Part shown: positions 24,164-32,076 of the stretch, piece by piece
Layout of the letters: the number at the start of each line of letters is the position of its first letter
Numbering within the stretch: position 1 is the first letter of the stretch
DNA from: Streptomyces sp. NBC_01381
GTDB lineage: Bacteria; Actinomycetota; Actinomycetes; Streptomycetales; Streptomycetaceae
Length of the DNA stretch: 64,000 nucleotides
Assembly (NCBI RefSeq): GCF_026340305.1
Contig: NZ_JAPEPI010000001.1
Location: 186,001-250,000, forward strand
Reading direction: 5' to 3'
Notes under the pieces: generated by a model
What the model saw: the letters and a program-made list of their open reading frames with translations, nothing else
Databases searched by the model: none
Told to the model about the DNA's origin: nothing
Program-made: the position numbers and the translations under genes

Positions 24164-25267
24164 CTACATACGCCGAAGAACCTGCACCCCCGCCCTCTCG
24201 ACCGTTGTACGGCTGTAGACGTGCACCAACGCGAGATGGAAGAGCGCCGGTGCAAGCGGAGCCCACCGATGGATGCGGTCGGCGCGCAGCAGGTACTTGA
24301 GCACAGTTGCAGGGCGGAAAGGCACGTAGTCGATGGTCTGGTGTTCCCATCTGTCCGCGACTCCTCTGCTCATACGGGCCTGCAGGCCTTCGCGGGTCAA
24401 GTCCTTGAGCCTGGCGTAGAAGTGCGCGCTCCAGTGGCGTTTGTCGACGTCCAGCACAAAGGCAAGGAGTTCAAGAGAGTATTCGTTCGGCTCGGCGGAG
24501 AGCTCCTCACGCATGCCGCGCCGGGCGACAGCATGCAGGTCAGGGGCGCTCCGGCCGGATGAGTCGATGTGCCGTGACATACCCTCGTTCACGGAGGAGT
24601 TCCAGACACCTGGTGCCATACGGACCCGGTCACTGCGCTGGCTGACGACCAACATGTCGTCGGCGGTCACAACCGCAACGTTGATCGCGAAACTGCACTG
24701 TAGAAACGCCGGAGCGTGCAGTGGTTGGTCAGGGTCGAGGTAGCGGGACCGAGGGGTTGTGCCATCGGCCAGTCGGCGATCGAGCTGCTGAGCCGCGAGA
24801 AACGTGTAGTAGTCCGTCGGGCGAAGCCGCAGGTGAGCTTCGGGCTGTTCGTCGAGGGCAGTGCGAGAGACATCGAACGACTCGACTGCGTAGCGCGGTC
24901 CGTTCCACAACGGTGTTCGGCCCTCTTCACGTAAACGTGCGCTCTCTGCCTCGACTTCAGCCCGCCAGCCGACCATGTCCGAGGGCAGCTCGATCTCTTC
25001 GTCGAGGACTTGGATATAGATGGCGTCGGCCGGAACAGACGACTCGCCGTCTCCCTCCACGACCAGGGCAGAGGTGTGGAGAGGGCCCAGGGAGAAGGTC
25101 CTCCACGCGGGCCCGGACTCCTCGCGCAGCCTCAGGCTCCGGACCGCTCGCGTGGAGCGAGTCCGCAGCCTGTACCAGCTGTTCTGTAACGGTTGTTGGA
25201 ACAGCACCGCGAACAGCATCCCCAGCATCGCGCCGACGACTCCGTTGGCCACATCAATCCCGCCCAT
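24164..25267 (-). CDS. Membrane-anchored protein with divergent Nudix-like domain
   Basis: This 367-residue protein is not assigned to a named family. A single N-terminal membrane segment (about 5-25, ANGVVGAMLGMLFAVLFQQP) is followed by an unknown domain (about 40-190). A C-terminal region has a Nudix-like look: INVAVVTADDMLVVSQRSDR as the first strands, then NEGMSRHID and LHAVARRGMREELSAEP where the Nudix box GX5EX7REUXEEXGU should be. The first Glu of the RE pair is replaced by Gly, so hydrolase activity may be altered or lost. Codon use is less GC-biased than the neighbours, and it lies at the edge of a decayed integrative element, so it is probably acquired. Sensor or conflict-system roles are conceivable but not shown. 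Confidence 0.6.
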   Translation of the reverse strand: MGGIDVANGVVGAMLGMLFAVLFQQPLQNSWYRLRTRSTRAVRSLRLREESGPAWRTFSLGPLHTSALVVEGDGESSVPADAIYIQVLDEEIELPSDMVGWRAEVEAESARLREEGRTPLWNGPRYAVESFDVSRTALDEQPEAHLRLRPTDYYTFLAAQQLDRRLADGTTPRSRYLDPDQPLHAPAFLQCSFAINVAVVTADDMLVVSQRSDRVRMAPGVWNSSVNEGMSRHIDSSGRSAPDLHAVARRGMREELSAEPNEYSLELLAFVLDVDKRHWSAHFYARLKDLTREGLQARMSRGVADRWEHQTIDYVPFRPATVLKYLLRADRIHRWAPLAPALFHLALVHVYSRTTVERAGVQVLRRM

Positions 25268-25319
25268 GTGAGGCAGGGTAGGGACGTAGATCGCCCAGTG
25301 CGTGATCTTGTCTCATCCG

Positions 25320-25451
25320 TTACAGCACAGGGCGGGAACCACCAAAGCCTGGTGTGGCCCCGGACCCCCTCAACAGACACACGTCGTGGTCGAGGACCTT
25401 CTCGCGGGCCGCGACGATCACAGCACCAGCGCCTGACCGGCCACACCCGTG
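25320..25451 (-). pseudogene. Degenerate 3' fragment of a dctA-type transporter gene (candidate attachment remnant)
   Basis: Read on the minus strand, 25451-25383 encodes pieces of a DctA C-terminus: VAGQALV, then after a one-base deletion VIVAAREKVLDHD. The intact dctA carries VAGQVATPLIVAARENILDRD at the same place. The two are about 73% identical over 70 bases, including an exact CCTGACCGGCCACA stretch. The fragment's version (GQALVPVIVA) is the more usual one for this family. It lies just left of the serine integrase and is best read as the original 3' end of dctA, displaced when the element integrated. Confidence 0.65.
25363..25379 (+). repeat. Left copy of a 17-bp repeat flanking the relic element
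   Basis: GACCCCCTCAACAGACA matches GACCCCCTCAGCAAACA at 27302-27318 with two mismatches. In the intact locus this sequence lies downstream of the dctA terminator region, so its second copy supports duplication of the dctA 3' end on integration. Confidence 0.5.
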
Positions 25452-25518
25452 ACCGGACTATAGGTATGTACGTTGAACGGTGCGCAGGTGGGTTGTCCGC
25501 GACCATCAGGGGTGGGGC

Positions 25519-26961
25519 ATGGCCAAGCCGAAGCGCGTGGGGATCTACGTCCGGATCAGCAAGGACCGCAAGGGTCAGGAACTCGGCATCCAGCGCCAGG
25601 AGAAGGCATGCCGAGAGTTATGTGAGCGCATGGGGTGGGGCGTTTACAAGGTCTACCCCGAGAACGACATCTCAGCGTCGACCACCAGCAAGAAGCGCCG
25701 ACCGCAGTACGCGGAGATGATGCGTGACGCCCGAGACGGATTCATTGACGGAGTCGTCGTCTACTCAATCGACCGACTGACGCGCCGGATCAGCGAGTTG
25801 AGCAGATTCCTGGAGGAGCAGAAGGAGCAGGGGTTCGCCTTCGCCACAACAGAGGGCGAGGACACGCAGACCGCGAACGGCCGGATGATCCTGACCATCA
25901 AGGGCGCAGTGGCCCAGCAGGAGACCGAGCGGATGTCGGAGCGTGTGAACAACTCCCTTCTTCAGCGGCGCGAGCAAGGCAAGCCACACGCGGGCGGCAA
26001 GCGCCAGTTCGGGTTCAAGGAAGGCACGTACTTCAAGGAGTTGGACGACGACGAGACGGAGCTCATCCGCGCCGGGTATCGGATGCTCATGGACCGCACG
26101 CCGAAGACTCCAGGGGATGTGGCGCGCTTCTGGAACGCGGAAGGATCGAGGACACCTCTGGCCGCAGTCTGGGACATCAAAGCGGTCAAGCGGGTCTTCC
26201 GAGCCGAGCGAACCGGGGGAATCGTGACCCACAAGGGTCGCGACGTCGGTGACAGCATCTACGGCGCCCCGCTCACGCGTGAGCAGTGGGAGAACGTCCA
26301 GGCTGTCCTTGATGGCCGCGCCACACGGAACGCGCAGGGCCAGGGCAAGCGGAAGCACGTGTACTCAGGGTTCCTCCGGTGCGGACACTGCCAGTCAACG
26401 ATGCGTGTCCAATGGGCCACCGTCCAGGGGCGTACGTTCCGACGAACGTTCTGTCACTCGGCCGAGCGGGGCGCGAACGGAAACCTTGGCTGCGGGAAGG
26501 TCAATCGCCAGTACACGTGGATCGAGGAGCGCCTGAACGAGGTGGTGGAAGCCGCGTTGTCCAAGCGCAAGCCTCAACAGCCACCAGCCCCGGACGAGGA
26601 TCTCACCGGCCAGATCAGCCTGCTGGAAGATCGCATTCGAGCAATGCGGGGCAGGTGGAAGGCAGGCCAGATGGAAGACGAGGACTACTTCGACTCGCTG
26701 GCCCACCTCCGCGACGAACTCCAGACGCTGCGCACACGTGAGGCCGCGACTGTCGTACGGCAGTCACGTGCCGAGACCGATGTTTGGGCCGTCTGGCAAG
26801 ACGACAGCGTCGAGAATCTCGTACGGCGCCGGGCCATCGTTTCCAGCGTGATCCACAAGGTCGATGTGTTCAGCGTCGGTAGAGGAAGGCGCAAGCCGCC
26901 CGAGATCTCTTCCATCAAGATCACACCGGTCGGCGCAGAGGATCAGACGCCCTCGGACTGA
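25519..26961 (+). CDS. Large serine recombinase / integrase
   Basis: This 480-residue site-specific integrase has a resolvase-type N-terminal domain with the catalytic serine in VGIYVRISKDRKG (Ser14), and DGVVVYSIDRLTRR as the conserved arginine motif. A recombinase domain (about 160-270) follows. The zinc ribbon is FLRCGHCQSTMRV ... FCHSAERGANGNLGC, and a coiled-coil C-terminal region (about 365-420) follows. All key residues are present, so it may be functional. The ATG at 25519 was chosen because the fold begins there. It is surrounded by a dctA 3' fragment on the left, and a rep remnant plus the intact dctA on the right, indicating integration at dctA. Confidence 0.92.
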   Translation: MAKPKRVGIYVRISKDRKGQELGIQRQEKACRELCERMGWGVYKVYPENDISASTTSKKRRPQYAEMMRDARDGFIDGVVVYSIDRLTRRISELSRFLEEQKEQGFAFATTEGEDTQTANGRMILTIKGAVAQQETERMSERVNNSLLQRREQGKPHAGGKRQFGFKEGTYFKELDDDETELIRAGYRMLMDRTPKTPGDVARFWNAEGSRTPLAAVWDIKAVKRVFRAERTGGIVTHKGRDVGDSIYGAPLTREQWENVQAVLDGRATRNAQGQGKRKHVYSGFLRCGHCQSTMRVQWATVQGRTFRRTFCHSAERGANGNLGCGKVNRQYTWIEERLNEVVEAALSKRKPQQPPAPDEDLTGQISLLEDRIRAMRGRWKAGQMEDEDYFDSLAHLRDELQTLRTREAATVVRQSRAETDVWAVWQDDSVENLVRRRAIVSSVIHKVDVFSVGRGRRKPPEISSIKITPVGAEDQTPSD

Positions 26962-26964
26962 TGG

Positions 26965-27240
26965 CCTTGGCCTGGTCGGTGACATAGCCATCGACAACTG
27001 CCGAGGGGCGAGCGTCGGACCATGTCAGCCGCGCCAGAGTCCAGTTCGCCATGGCCCTCGTGCTCTGCTCGGTCAGCGCGCAGTGCCGCGTACGTGGTCG
27101 AGTAGGCGCGGGTTTTGGGCAAGATGTGGCCGCGTGCCGAGGGAGTGGGCCCACGCTCGCAGGTGCAGCGGCTCGTACTCGGGTAGGCAGCCGAGGCGCC
27201 AGCAAGTCCGCATGAGGTGCGCGCGTGGCCGGTCACAGGT
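26965..27240 (-). pseudogene. Frameshifted remnant of an AICE/plasmid replication initiator (RepSA-type)
   Basis: Two minus-strand frames join into a recognisable C-terminal piece of the actinomycete Rep initiator. One frame gives MRTCWRLGCLPEYEPLHLRA then WAHSLGTR; after a frameshift near 27131 the other gives GHILPKTRAYSTTYAALRAD then RAEHEG. The string WAH-LG-RGH--TK-R-YSTT--ALR is, from my knowledge of the family, the hallmark of RepSA proteins. The N-terminal rolling-circle domain is missing and no start or intact frame exists. It shows that the integrase belonged to an integrative conjugative plasmid-like element that has mostly been deleted. Confidence 0.6.
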
Positions 27241-27301
27241 GCTGCGTCGAGGTCATCCCAGGTCTTGAGTCGGTAGTCGGTGCCGGCGCCTGTGCCGCAG
27301 T

Positions 27302-27318
27302 GACCCCCTCAGCAAACA
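27302..27318 (+). repeat. Right copy of the 17-bp flanking repeat
   Basis: GACCCCCTCAGCAAACA pairs with the copy near 25363. It lies directly beside the dctA terminator hairpin and marks the right side of the rep/integrase relic. Confidence 0.5.
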
Positions 27319-27353
27319 TGCCCCGCACCCAGAACAAATCCAGGTGCGGGGCA
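27319..27353 (-). terminator. dctA transcription terminator
   Basis: Perfect 11-bp arms (TGCCCCGCACC and complement) flank a 13-base AT-richer loop, about 24 bp beyond the dctA stop codon on the minus strand. Confidence 0.75.
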
Positions 27354-27376
27354 CGCTCGCTACGAGCGGGGGGACG

Positions 27377-28741
27377 TCAGGCGGCGACAGGCACCGGCTG
27401 CCGCTCGTCGGCAGGCTCGTCGTACCCGTCGAGCGGGGACGACGTGGCCTTCGCGTACTTGTCGCGGTCGAGGATGTTCTCCCGCGCGGCCACGATCAAC
27501 GGCGTTGCAACCTGACCGGCCACATTCGTGGCAGTTCGCATCATGTCGAGGACCGGGTCGATGGCGAGCAGCAGGCCCACGCCCTCCATCGGGAGGCCCA
27601 GCGTCGACAGGGTCAGGGTCAGCATGACCGTGGCGCCCGTCAGACCGGCGGTGGCGGCGGAGCCGACGACCGACACGAACGCGATCAGCAGGTACTCCTT
27701 GATGCCCATCTGCACGTCGAAGATCTGCGCGACGAAGATCGCGGCGATCGCCGGGTAGATCGCGGCGCAGCCGTCCATCTTGGTGGTCGCGCCGAAGGGC
27801 ACGGCGAAGGACGTGTACTCCTTCGGGACGCCGAGGCGCTCGGTGACCTTCTGGGTGACCGGCATGGTGCCGACCGAGGAGCGGGAGACGAAGGCCAGCT
27901 GGATCGCGGGCCAGGCGCCCTTGAAGAACTGCAGCGGGTTGACCTTGGCGACGAACGTGAGCAGCAGCGGGTAGACGCCGAACATCACCAGGGCGCAGCC
28001 GATGTAAATGTCGGCGGTGAACGTCGCGTACTTGGAGATCAGGTCCCAGCCGTAGTCGGCGATGGCGAAGCCGATGAGGCCGATGGTGCCGATCGGGGAG
28101 AGCTTGATGACCCACCACAGGGCCTTCTGGAGGAGAGCCAGGACCGACTCGCTCAGGTCCAGGATCGGCTGCGCCTTGTCACCGATCTTCAGTACGGCGA
28201 TACCGGCGACGGCGGCCATGAAGACGATCTGCAGGACGTTCAGGTCGGTGAAGGGCGTAACGACGTCCGTCGGGATGATGCCGGTCAGGAAGTCGATCCA
28301 GGAGCCCGCGTCGTCCGGCTTGGCGCCGTCCTTCGGGGTGAGGCCGGTGCCGGCGCCGGGGTTCGTGATGAGGCCGATCGCGAGGCCGATGACGACCGCG
28401 ATCAGGGACGTGATCATGAACCAGACCAGCGTCTGCGAGGCGAGCCGCGCCGCGTTGTTGACCTTACGCAGGTTGGTGATCGAGACCAGGATGGCGAAGA
28501 AGACGAGCGGGGCGACCGCCAGCTTCAGCAGCCCGATGAAGGTGCTGCCCACCTTGTCCAGGGTGGTGACCAGCCAGGAGATGTCCTGGCTGCGGGCGAG
28601 CCAGCCGAGCAGGACGCCGATGACCAGACCGCCGAGGATCTGGGCCCAGAAGGGCACCTTGAGGAACTTGGGTATCCGGAAGCCGGGCTTCGACTTCTCT
28701 TCCGGCTGATCGCCGGCGGCTACGGGGGAGTTCGCGGACAC
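27377..28741 (-). CDS. dctA: Dicarboxylate/amino acid:cation symporter (DctA/GltP family)
   Basis: This protein of about 454 residues is a DAACS-family secondary transporter for C4-dicarboxylates or acidic amino acids. Hallmarks are the serine-rich hairpin FVSRSSVGTMPVTQKV, FGATTKMDGCAAIYPAIAA (the substrate-binding helix 7 motif), and VGSAATAGLTGATVMLT then MEGVGLLLAIDPVLDMMRT (helix 8 with conserved Asp/Arg). Two GTG starts are in frame; the one at 28741 is preferred because CCGGAG lies seven bases before it (the other, at 28747, is only one base away). The last 50 residues differ from the displaced fragment near 25.4 kb and may come from the integrated element. Confidence 0.9.
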   Translation of the reverse strand: MSANSPVAAGDQPEEKSKPGFRIPKFLKVPFWAQILGGLVIGVLLGWLARSQDISWLVTTLDKVGSTFIGLLKLAVAPLVFFAILVSITNLRKVNNAARLASQTLVWFMITSLIAVVIGLAIGLITNPGAGTGLTPKDGAKPDDAGSWIDFLTGIIPTDVVTPFTDLNVLQIVFMAAVAGIAVLKIGDKAQPILDLSESVLALLQKALWWVIKLSPIGTIGLIGFAIADYGWDLISKYATFTADIYIGCALVMFGVYPLLLTFVAKVNPLQFFKGAWPAIQLAFVSRSSVGTMPVTQKVTERLGVPKEYTSFAVPFGATTKMDGCAAIYPAIAAIFVAQIFDVQMGIKEYLLIAFVSVVGSAATAGLTGATVMLTLTLSTLGLPMEGVGLLLAIDPVLDMMRTATNVAGQVATPLIVAARENILDRDKYAKATSSPLDGYDEPADERQPVPVAA

Positions 28742-28747
28742 GGACAC

Positions 28748-29180
28748 ACTCCGGGTAATGGCAGGGGACGTGAGGGAGCGGCGACCGCGAGGGGTCAGAC
28801 GGAACGGCCGTTACGGCGCCGCTGCAGTGCAGATGTCAGTTGGTGCTTGTCGCTCGCGCTGTTTTCGCTCGCGCTGTTCAACGACAGCAACGACAGGCCG
28901 CGGACATGCAGCGGCAGAGATCGACATGCAGGCGCGCCACGAGCGGAACGCTCATGGGGACGTGGGGCGCGGCTGCTGTCTTCATGTCGAACACGTTAAC
29001 ACTCAAACTTTGGGAACATCAAAGGTCTTGTTTGAGGTAGAGGCGGCCAATCAGAGGCCGAACGGCTCCCAAAACGCACAAAACCCCGGTACTGGAGCGG
29101 ATCGCTCCAGTACCGGGGCCGAGATCTGTGTGACGAACCTTACGAGGGCCTTACGCGGTCCCGTGAGTCCTTACGAGGCC
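28748..29180. other. 430-bp upstream region of dctA with tandem repeats
   Basis: No gene is supported. The region holds two exact copies of TCGCTCGCGCTGTT (28850-28863 and 28865-28878, 15-bp period), then ACGACAGCAACGACAGG. An AT-rich patch near 28995-29040 is the likely promoter zone, and a strong terminator belongs to the DUF4229 gene. The repeats are candidate activator sites for dctA. Confidence 0.55.
29084..29118 (-). terminator. Terminator of the DUF4229 gene
   Basis: A perfect 16-bp stem (CCCCGGTACTGGAGCG and complement) with a 3-base loop is followed, on the minus strand, by TTTTGTGCGTTTT, making a classical intrinsic terminator about 60 bp after the DUF4229 stop. Confidence 0.85.
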
Positions 29181-29471
29181 TCACGACTGCGCGCGGGCCG
29201 CGTCGTCGGCGAGGTCCTCCTGCGTGCGGTTCGCCTCGAGGCTGGCCTTGGTCCGCTCAACCCGCTCGGCGACCTGGACCGAGGCCCGGTCACGCTCCTT
29301 GCGCAGCGCCACGAAGCTGATGGGCGCGGAGACGACGAGGGCGAGCAGCAGCACCCAGAGGAGGTTGGAGTCCCCGAGACCCCTCGGCAGGATCTCGGCA
29401 TAGACAAGTCCCCAGATCGCGAGAGAGCAGCCCACGAAGATTCCGAGGCGCATCAGCGTGTAGCGGAGCAT
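29181..29471 (-). CDS. DUF4229 small membrane protein
   Basis: This 96-residue protein has two transmembrane helices (about 9-27 and 37-56, with a short loop) and a charged C-terminal tail (KERDRASVQVAERVERTKAS) predicted to be helical. It matches the DUF4229 family, small actinobacterial inner-membrane proteins of unknown role often near the menaquinone genes. The neighbouring mqnE region fits that. It is followed by a strong terminator. Confidence 0.85.
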   Translation of the reverse strand: MLRYTLMRLGIFVGCSLAIWGLVYAEILPRGLGDSNLLWVLLLALVVSAPISFVALRKERDRASVQVAERVERTKASLEANRTQEDLADDAARAQS

Positions 29472-29565
29472 GTCAATCCACTCTTCCGTTCCGAAATGGG
29501 CCCGAGTAGGACGAGCCCCTCCAGTGAAGCACGGGAGGGCCCGCCTCCAGCAGGGGGGTGAACCC

Positions 29566-30090
29566 TCAGCCGAGCGGGAGCAGCATCGTGATGTCGTCGC
29601 GGTCGTCGCCGGGGCCGACCCGGATGGCGCCGGGCACCCGCCCGACCTCCTTGTATCCGCAGGACTCGTAGAAGCGGTCCACGCCGGTGCCGCCCCGGCA
29701 GGTCAGCCGGATCGCGTCGATGCCGTCGATCCCCCGGGCGGCGTCGGCCGCGGCGGCCATCAGGTCCCGGCCGTAGCCCTTGCCCTGGTGCTTGGGGTGC
29801 ACCATCACCACGTACAGCCAGATCCAGTGCTTCATCAGGCGGTGCGTGTTGTAGGCGAGGAAGGCGGTCGCGGCGACGGCACCGTCCTCGTCGTACCCCA
29901 CGAGCAGCCGGGTCTCCCCCTGGCTCAGCTGGGCCAGCCGCTTGAGCCACTCGGGGCGTATGTCCTCGACCGTCACGGGCGGTACGAAACCGACCGCGCC
30001 GCCGGCGTTGGACACATCGGCCCAGAGCGCGAGCACGCCGTCGCGGAGGGCGGGGTCGATCTCCGGGTCCAGACGGAAGGTAAGAGTCAT
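29566..30090 (-). CDS. GNAT family N-acetyltransferase
   Basis: This 174-residue protein has the GNAT acetyl-CoA site MVHPKHQGKGYGRDLMAAA (motif A, Q-x2-G-x-G) preceded by strand WIWLYVVM. Motif B is FYESCGYKEVGRVPGA. The ATG at 30090 starts MTLTFRLDPEIDPA; longer upstream frames overlap the mqnE terminator region and lack similarity. Substrate unknown. It lies between the DUF4229 gene and mqnE on the same strand but is separated from mqnE by a terminator, so it is independently transcribed. Confidence 0.88.
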   Translation of the reverse strand: MTLTFRLDPEIDPALRDGVLALWADVSNAGGAVGFVPPVTVEDIRPEWLKRLAQLSQGETRLLVGYDEDGAVAATAFLAYNTHRLMKHWIWLYVVMVHPKHQGKGYGRDLMAAAADAARGIDGIDAIRLTCRGGTGVDRFYESCGYKEVGRVPGAIRVGPGDDRDDITMLLPLG

Positions 30091-30178
30091 AATGGGAGAG
30101 TAACCATTACCATCATCTCGCCTCAAGCGCATTCCGCATCCCGGACAGACCTCTGGCAGACCTCCGACAGGCCTCTGC

Positions 30179-30221
30179 CAGACGCAGCGAGCCCCGGCTG
30201 ACAGACGCAGCGAGCCCCGGC
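30179..30221 (-). repeat. Direct repeat overlapping the mqnE terminator
   Basis: CAGACGCAGCGAGCCCCGGC occurs twice, 23 bp apart (30179-30198 and 30202-30221). The second copy forms one arm of the terminator, suggesting the terminator arm was tandemly duplicated. Confidence 0.6.
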
Positions 30222-30241
30222 CTCGTGAGGCCGGGGCTCGC
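30210..30241 (-). terminator. mqnE transcription terminator
   Basis: A long GC-rich stem (GCGAGCCCCGGCCTC pairing with its complement around a very short loop) lies 22 bp after the mqnE stop on the minus strand. Confidence 0.8.
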
Positions 30242-30263
30242 ACACGGTTCGAGAAGGGACGGG

Positions 30264-31427
30264 TCAGACCCGCATCGCCTGCGGGGTCTCCCGCAGCGAC
30301 AGGTCGGGACCCTCGTACTCACGGATCGCCTCGTACCGCGTATTGCGCTCCACGGGGCGGAAGCCGGCCTCGCGGATGAGGTCGAGGAGGTCCTCGCGCG
30401 TCAGCTTGTTCGGCGTGCCGAAGTCGTCCGCGTCGTGCGTGATCTTGTACTCGACGACCGAGCCGTCCATGTCGTCCGCGCCGTGCTGCAGCGCGAGCTG
30501 CGTCGTCTGCAGGCCGTGCATGACCCAGAAGACCTTGACGTGCGGGACGTTGTCGAAGAGCAGCCGGGAGACCGCGAAGGTCTTCAGGGCCTCCGCGCCG
30601 GACGCCATGGTCGTCCGCGCCTGGAGCTTGTTGCGGACCTTGCCGTCCTTCATGTCCACGAAGTCGTGCTGGTAGCGCAGCGGGATGAAGACCTGGAAGC
30701 CGTTCGTCTCGTCCTGCAGCTCACGCAGCCGAAGGACGTGGTCGACGCGGTGGCGGGGCTCCTCGATGTGGCCGTACAGCATCGTGCACGGGGTCTTCAG
30801 ACCCTTCTCGTGCGCGAGGCGGTGGATGCGCGACCAGTCCTCCCAGTGGGTGCGGTGGTCCACGATGTGCTGGCGGACCTCCCAGTCGAAGATCTCCGCG
30901 CCGCCGCCGGTGAGGGACTCGAGGCCCGCCTCGATGAGCTCGTCGAGGATGTCGGAGGCCGACATTCCCGAGATCGTCTCGAAGTGGTGGATCTCCGTGG
31001 CCGTGAACGCCTTCAGGGAGACGCTCGGGAGCGCCTTCTTGAGCTCGCTCAGCGAACGCGGGTAGTACCGCCACGGCAGGTTCGGGTGCAGGCCGTTGAC
31101 GATGTGCAGCTCGGTGAGGTTCTCGCCCTCCATCGCCTTGGCGAGGCGGACGGCCTCCTCGATGCGCATCGTGTACGCGTCCTTCTCGCCCGGCTTGCGC
31201 TGGAACGAGCAGTAGGCGCAGGACGCGGTGCACACGTTCGTCATGTTGAGGTGACGGTTGACGTTGAAGTGCACCACGTCGCCGTTCTTGCGGGTGCGCA
31301 CCTCGTGGGCGAGACCGCCGAGCCAGGCCAGATCGTCCGACGCGTAGAGCGCGATGCCGTCCTCGCGGGACAGCCGCTCGCCGGCCCGAACCTTCTGCTC
31401 CAGCTCGCGCTTCAGCCCCGCGTCCAT
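30264..31427 (-). CDS. mqnE: Aminofutalosine synthase MqnE, radical SAM
   Basis: This 387-residue radical SAM enzyme joins the product of MqnA (3-[(1-carboxyvinyl)oxy]benzoate) to S-adenosylmethionine to give aminofutalosine, the second step of the futalosine menaquinone route. The iron-sulfur motif CTASCAYCSF (Cys near 66, 70 and 73) is present, followed by ENLTELHIVNGLHPNLPW and ESLTGGGAEIFD, typical of MqnE rather than MqnC. The ATG at 31427 lies 9 bases after GAGAGG. An AsnC-type regulator precedes it on the same strand and mqnP, ubiX and the UbiD-type decarboxylase follow upstream. From memory it corresponds to SCO4494. Confidence 0.95.
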   Translation of the reverse strand: MDAGLKRELEQKVRAGERLSREDGIALYASDDLAWLGGLAHEVRTRKNGDVVHFNVNRHLNMTNVCTASCAYCSFQRKPGEKDAYTMRIEEAVRLAKAMEGENLTELHIVNGLHPNLPWRYYPRSLSELKKALPSVSLKAFTATEIHHFETISGMSASDILDELIEAGLESLTGGGAEIFDWEVRQHIVDHRTHWEDWSRIHRLAHEKGLKTPCTMLYGHIEEPRHRVDHVLRLRELQDETNGFQVFIPLRYQHDFVDMKDGKVRNKLQARTTMASGAEALKTFAVSRLLFDNVPHVKVFWVMHGLQTTQLALQHGADDMDGSVVEYKITHDADDFGTPNKLTREDLLDLIREAGFRPVERNTRYEAIREYEGPDLSLRETPQAMRV

Positions 31428-31484
31428 ACCCGGCCGCCTCTCCAATGTCTACGTAAATCAGGCCTCGCCCACGGTACGCCTACA

Positions 31485-31961
31485 TCACTGGACCTCTTCG
31501 GGCAGCTCCCCGACCCGGTTCTCCCACTTGGTGGAGAGCACGATCGTCGTACGCGTCCTGGAGACGCCCTTCGTGCCGCTCAGCCTGCGGATCGTCTTCT
31601 CCAGGCCGTCCACGTCACTGGCACGGACCTTGAGCATGTACGAGTCGTCGCCCGCGATGAACCAGCAGTCCTCGATCTCGTGCAGGTCCTTCAGCCGGCG
31701 CGCCACGTCCTCGTGGTCGGCGGCGTCCGAGAGCGAGATGCCGATGAGGGCGATGACCCCGAGGCCCAGCGACGCCGAGTCGACGGTCGCGCGGTAACCG
31801 GTGATGACACCGGCCGCCTCCAGGCGGTTGATCCGGTCCGTGACGCTCGGGCCGGAGAGACCGACGAGGCGGCCGAGTTCGGCGTACGAGGCCCTGCCGT
31901 TCTCCCGCAGGGCCTGGATGAGCTGCCTGTCCACGGCGTCCATAGGTGCGATGCCTTTCAT
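31485..31961 (-). CDS. Lrp/AsnC family regulator
   Basis: This 158-residue protein has the AsnC helix-turn-helix at the N-terminus (DAVDRQLIQALRENGRASYA then ELGRLVGLSGPSVTDRINRL). The RAM ligand domain follows (AGVITGYRATVDSASLGLG, ADHEDVARRLKDLHEIEDCW). It sits directly upstream of mqnE with a 57-bp gap on the same strand, so it may share a transcript or control the menaquinone genes. The start is ambiguous between ATG at 31961 and ATG at 31943 (MDAVDRQ), the latter with AAAGG ten bases upstream. A small palindrome lies in its promoter. Confidence 0.92.
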   Translation of the reverse strand: MKGIAPMDAVDRQLIQALRENGRASYAELGRLVGLSGPSVTDRINRLEAAGVITGYRATVDSASLGLGVIALIGISLSDAADHEDVARRLKDLHEIEDCWFIAGDDSYMLKVRASDVDGLEKTIRRLSGTKGVSRTRTTIVLSTKWENRVGELPEEVQ

Positions 31962-31988
31962 TATTCAGCGATACCGCGAGTCTATGTG

Positions 31989-32021
31989 TAGAATCTAAGG
32001 CGCAACAGGGTCTACACCCTG
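31989..32021. promoter_or_regulatory. Palindrome TAGAATCTA and hairpin in the AsnC/small-ORF divergent promoter
   Basis: TAGAATCTA (31989-31997) is a perfect 9-bp palindrome in an AT-rich patch. CAGGGT-CTAC-ACCCTG (32006-32021) is a perfect inverted repeat beside it. They lie between the divergent AsnC gene and the 43-codon gene. Lrp-type proteins often bind short AT-rich dyads, so autoregulation is a fair guess. Confidence 0.45.
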
Positions 32022-32076
32022 TGAATCTTTCTCAATCTCAGCAGATCAACGACGATCCTTCAGGAGTGAGTCACCC

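Noticed and set aside
25320..27318. tRNA as the attachment site of the integrase
   Set aside because: No tRNA-like cloverleaf or CCA end is visible here; the duplicated sequence is dctA coding DNA.
27344..28999. A 551-codon plus-strand frame across dctA
   Set aside because: Antisense shadow of the transporter gene, with repeated Arg/Asp/Gly strings and no family similarity.
30225..31991. A 588-codon plus-strand frame across mqnE and the AsnC gene
   Set aside because: Shadow of mqnE on the opposite strand; composition is low-complexity (VRDVLV, RAVGAGRG) and the real gene has a clear radical SAM motif.
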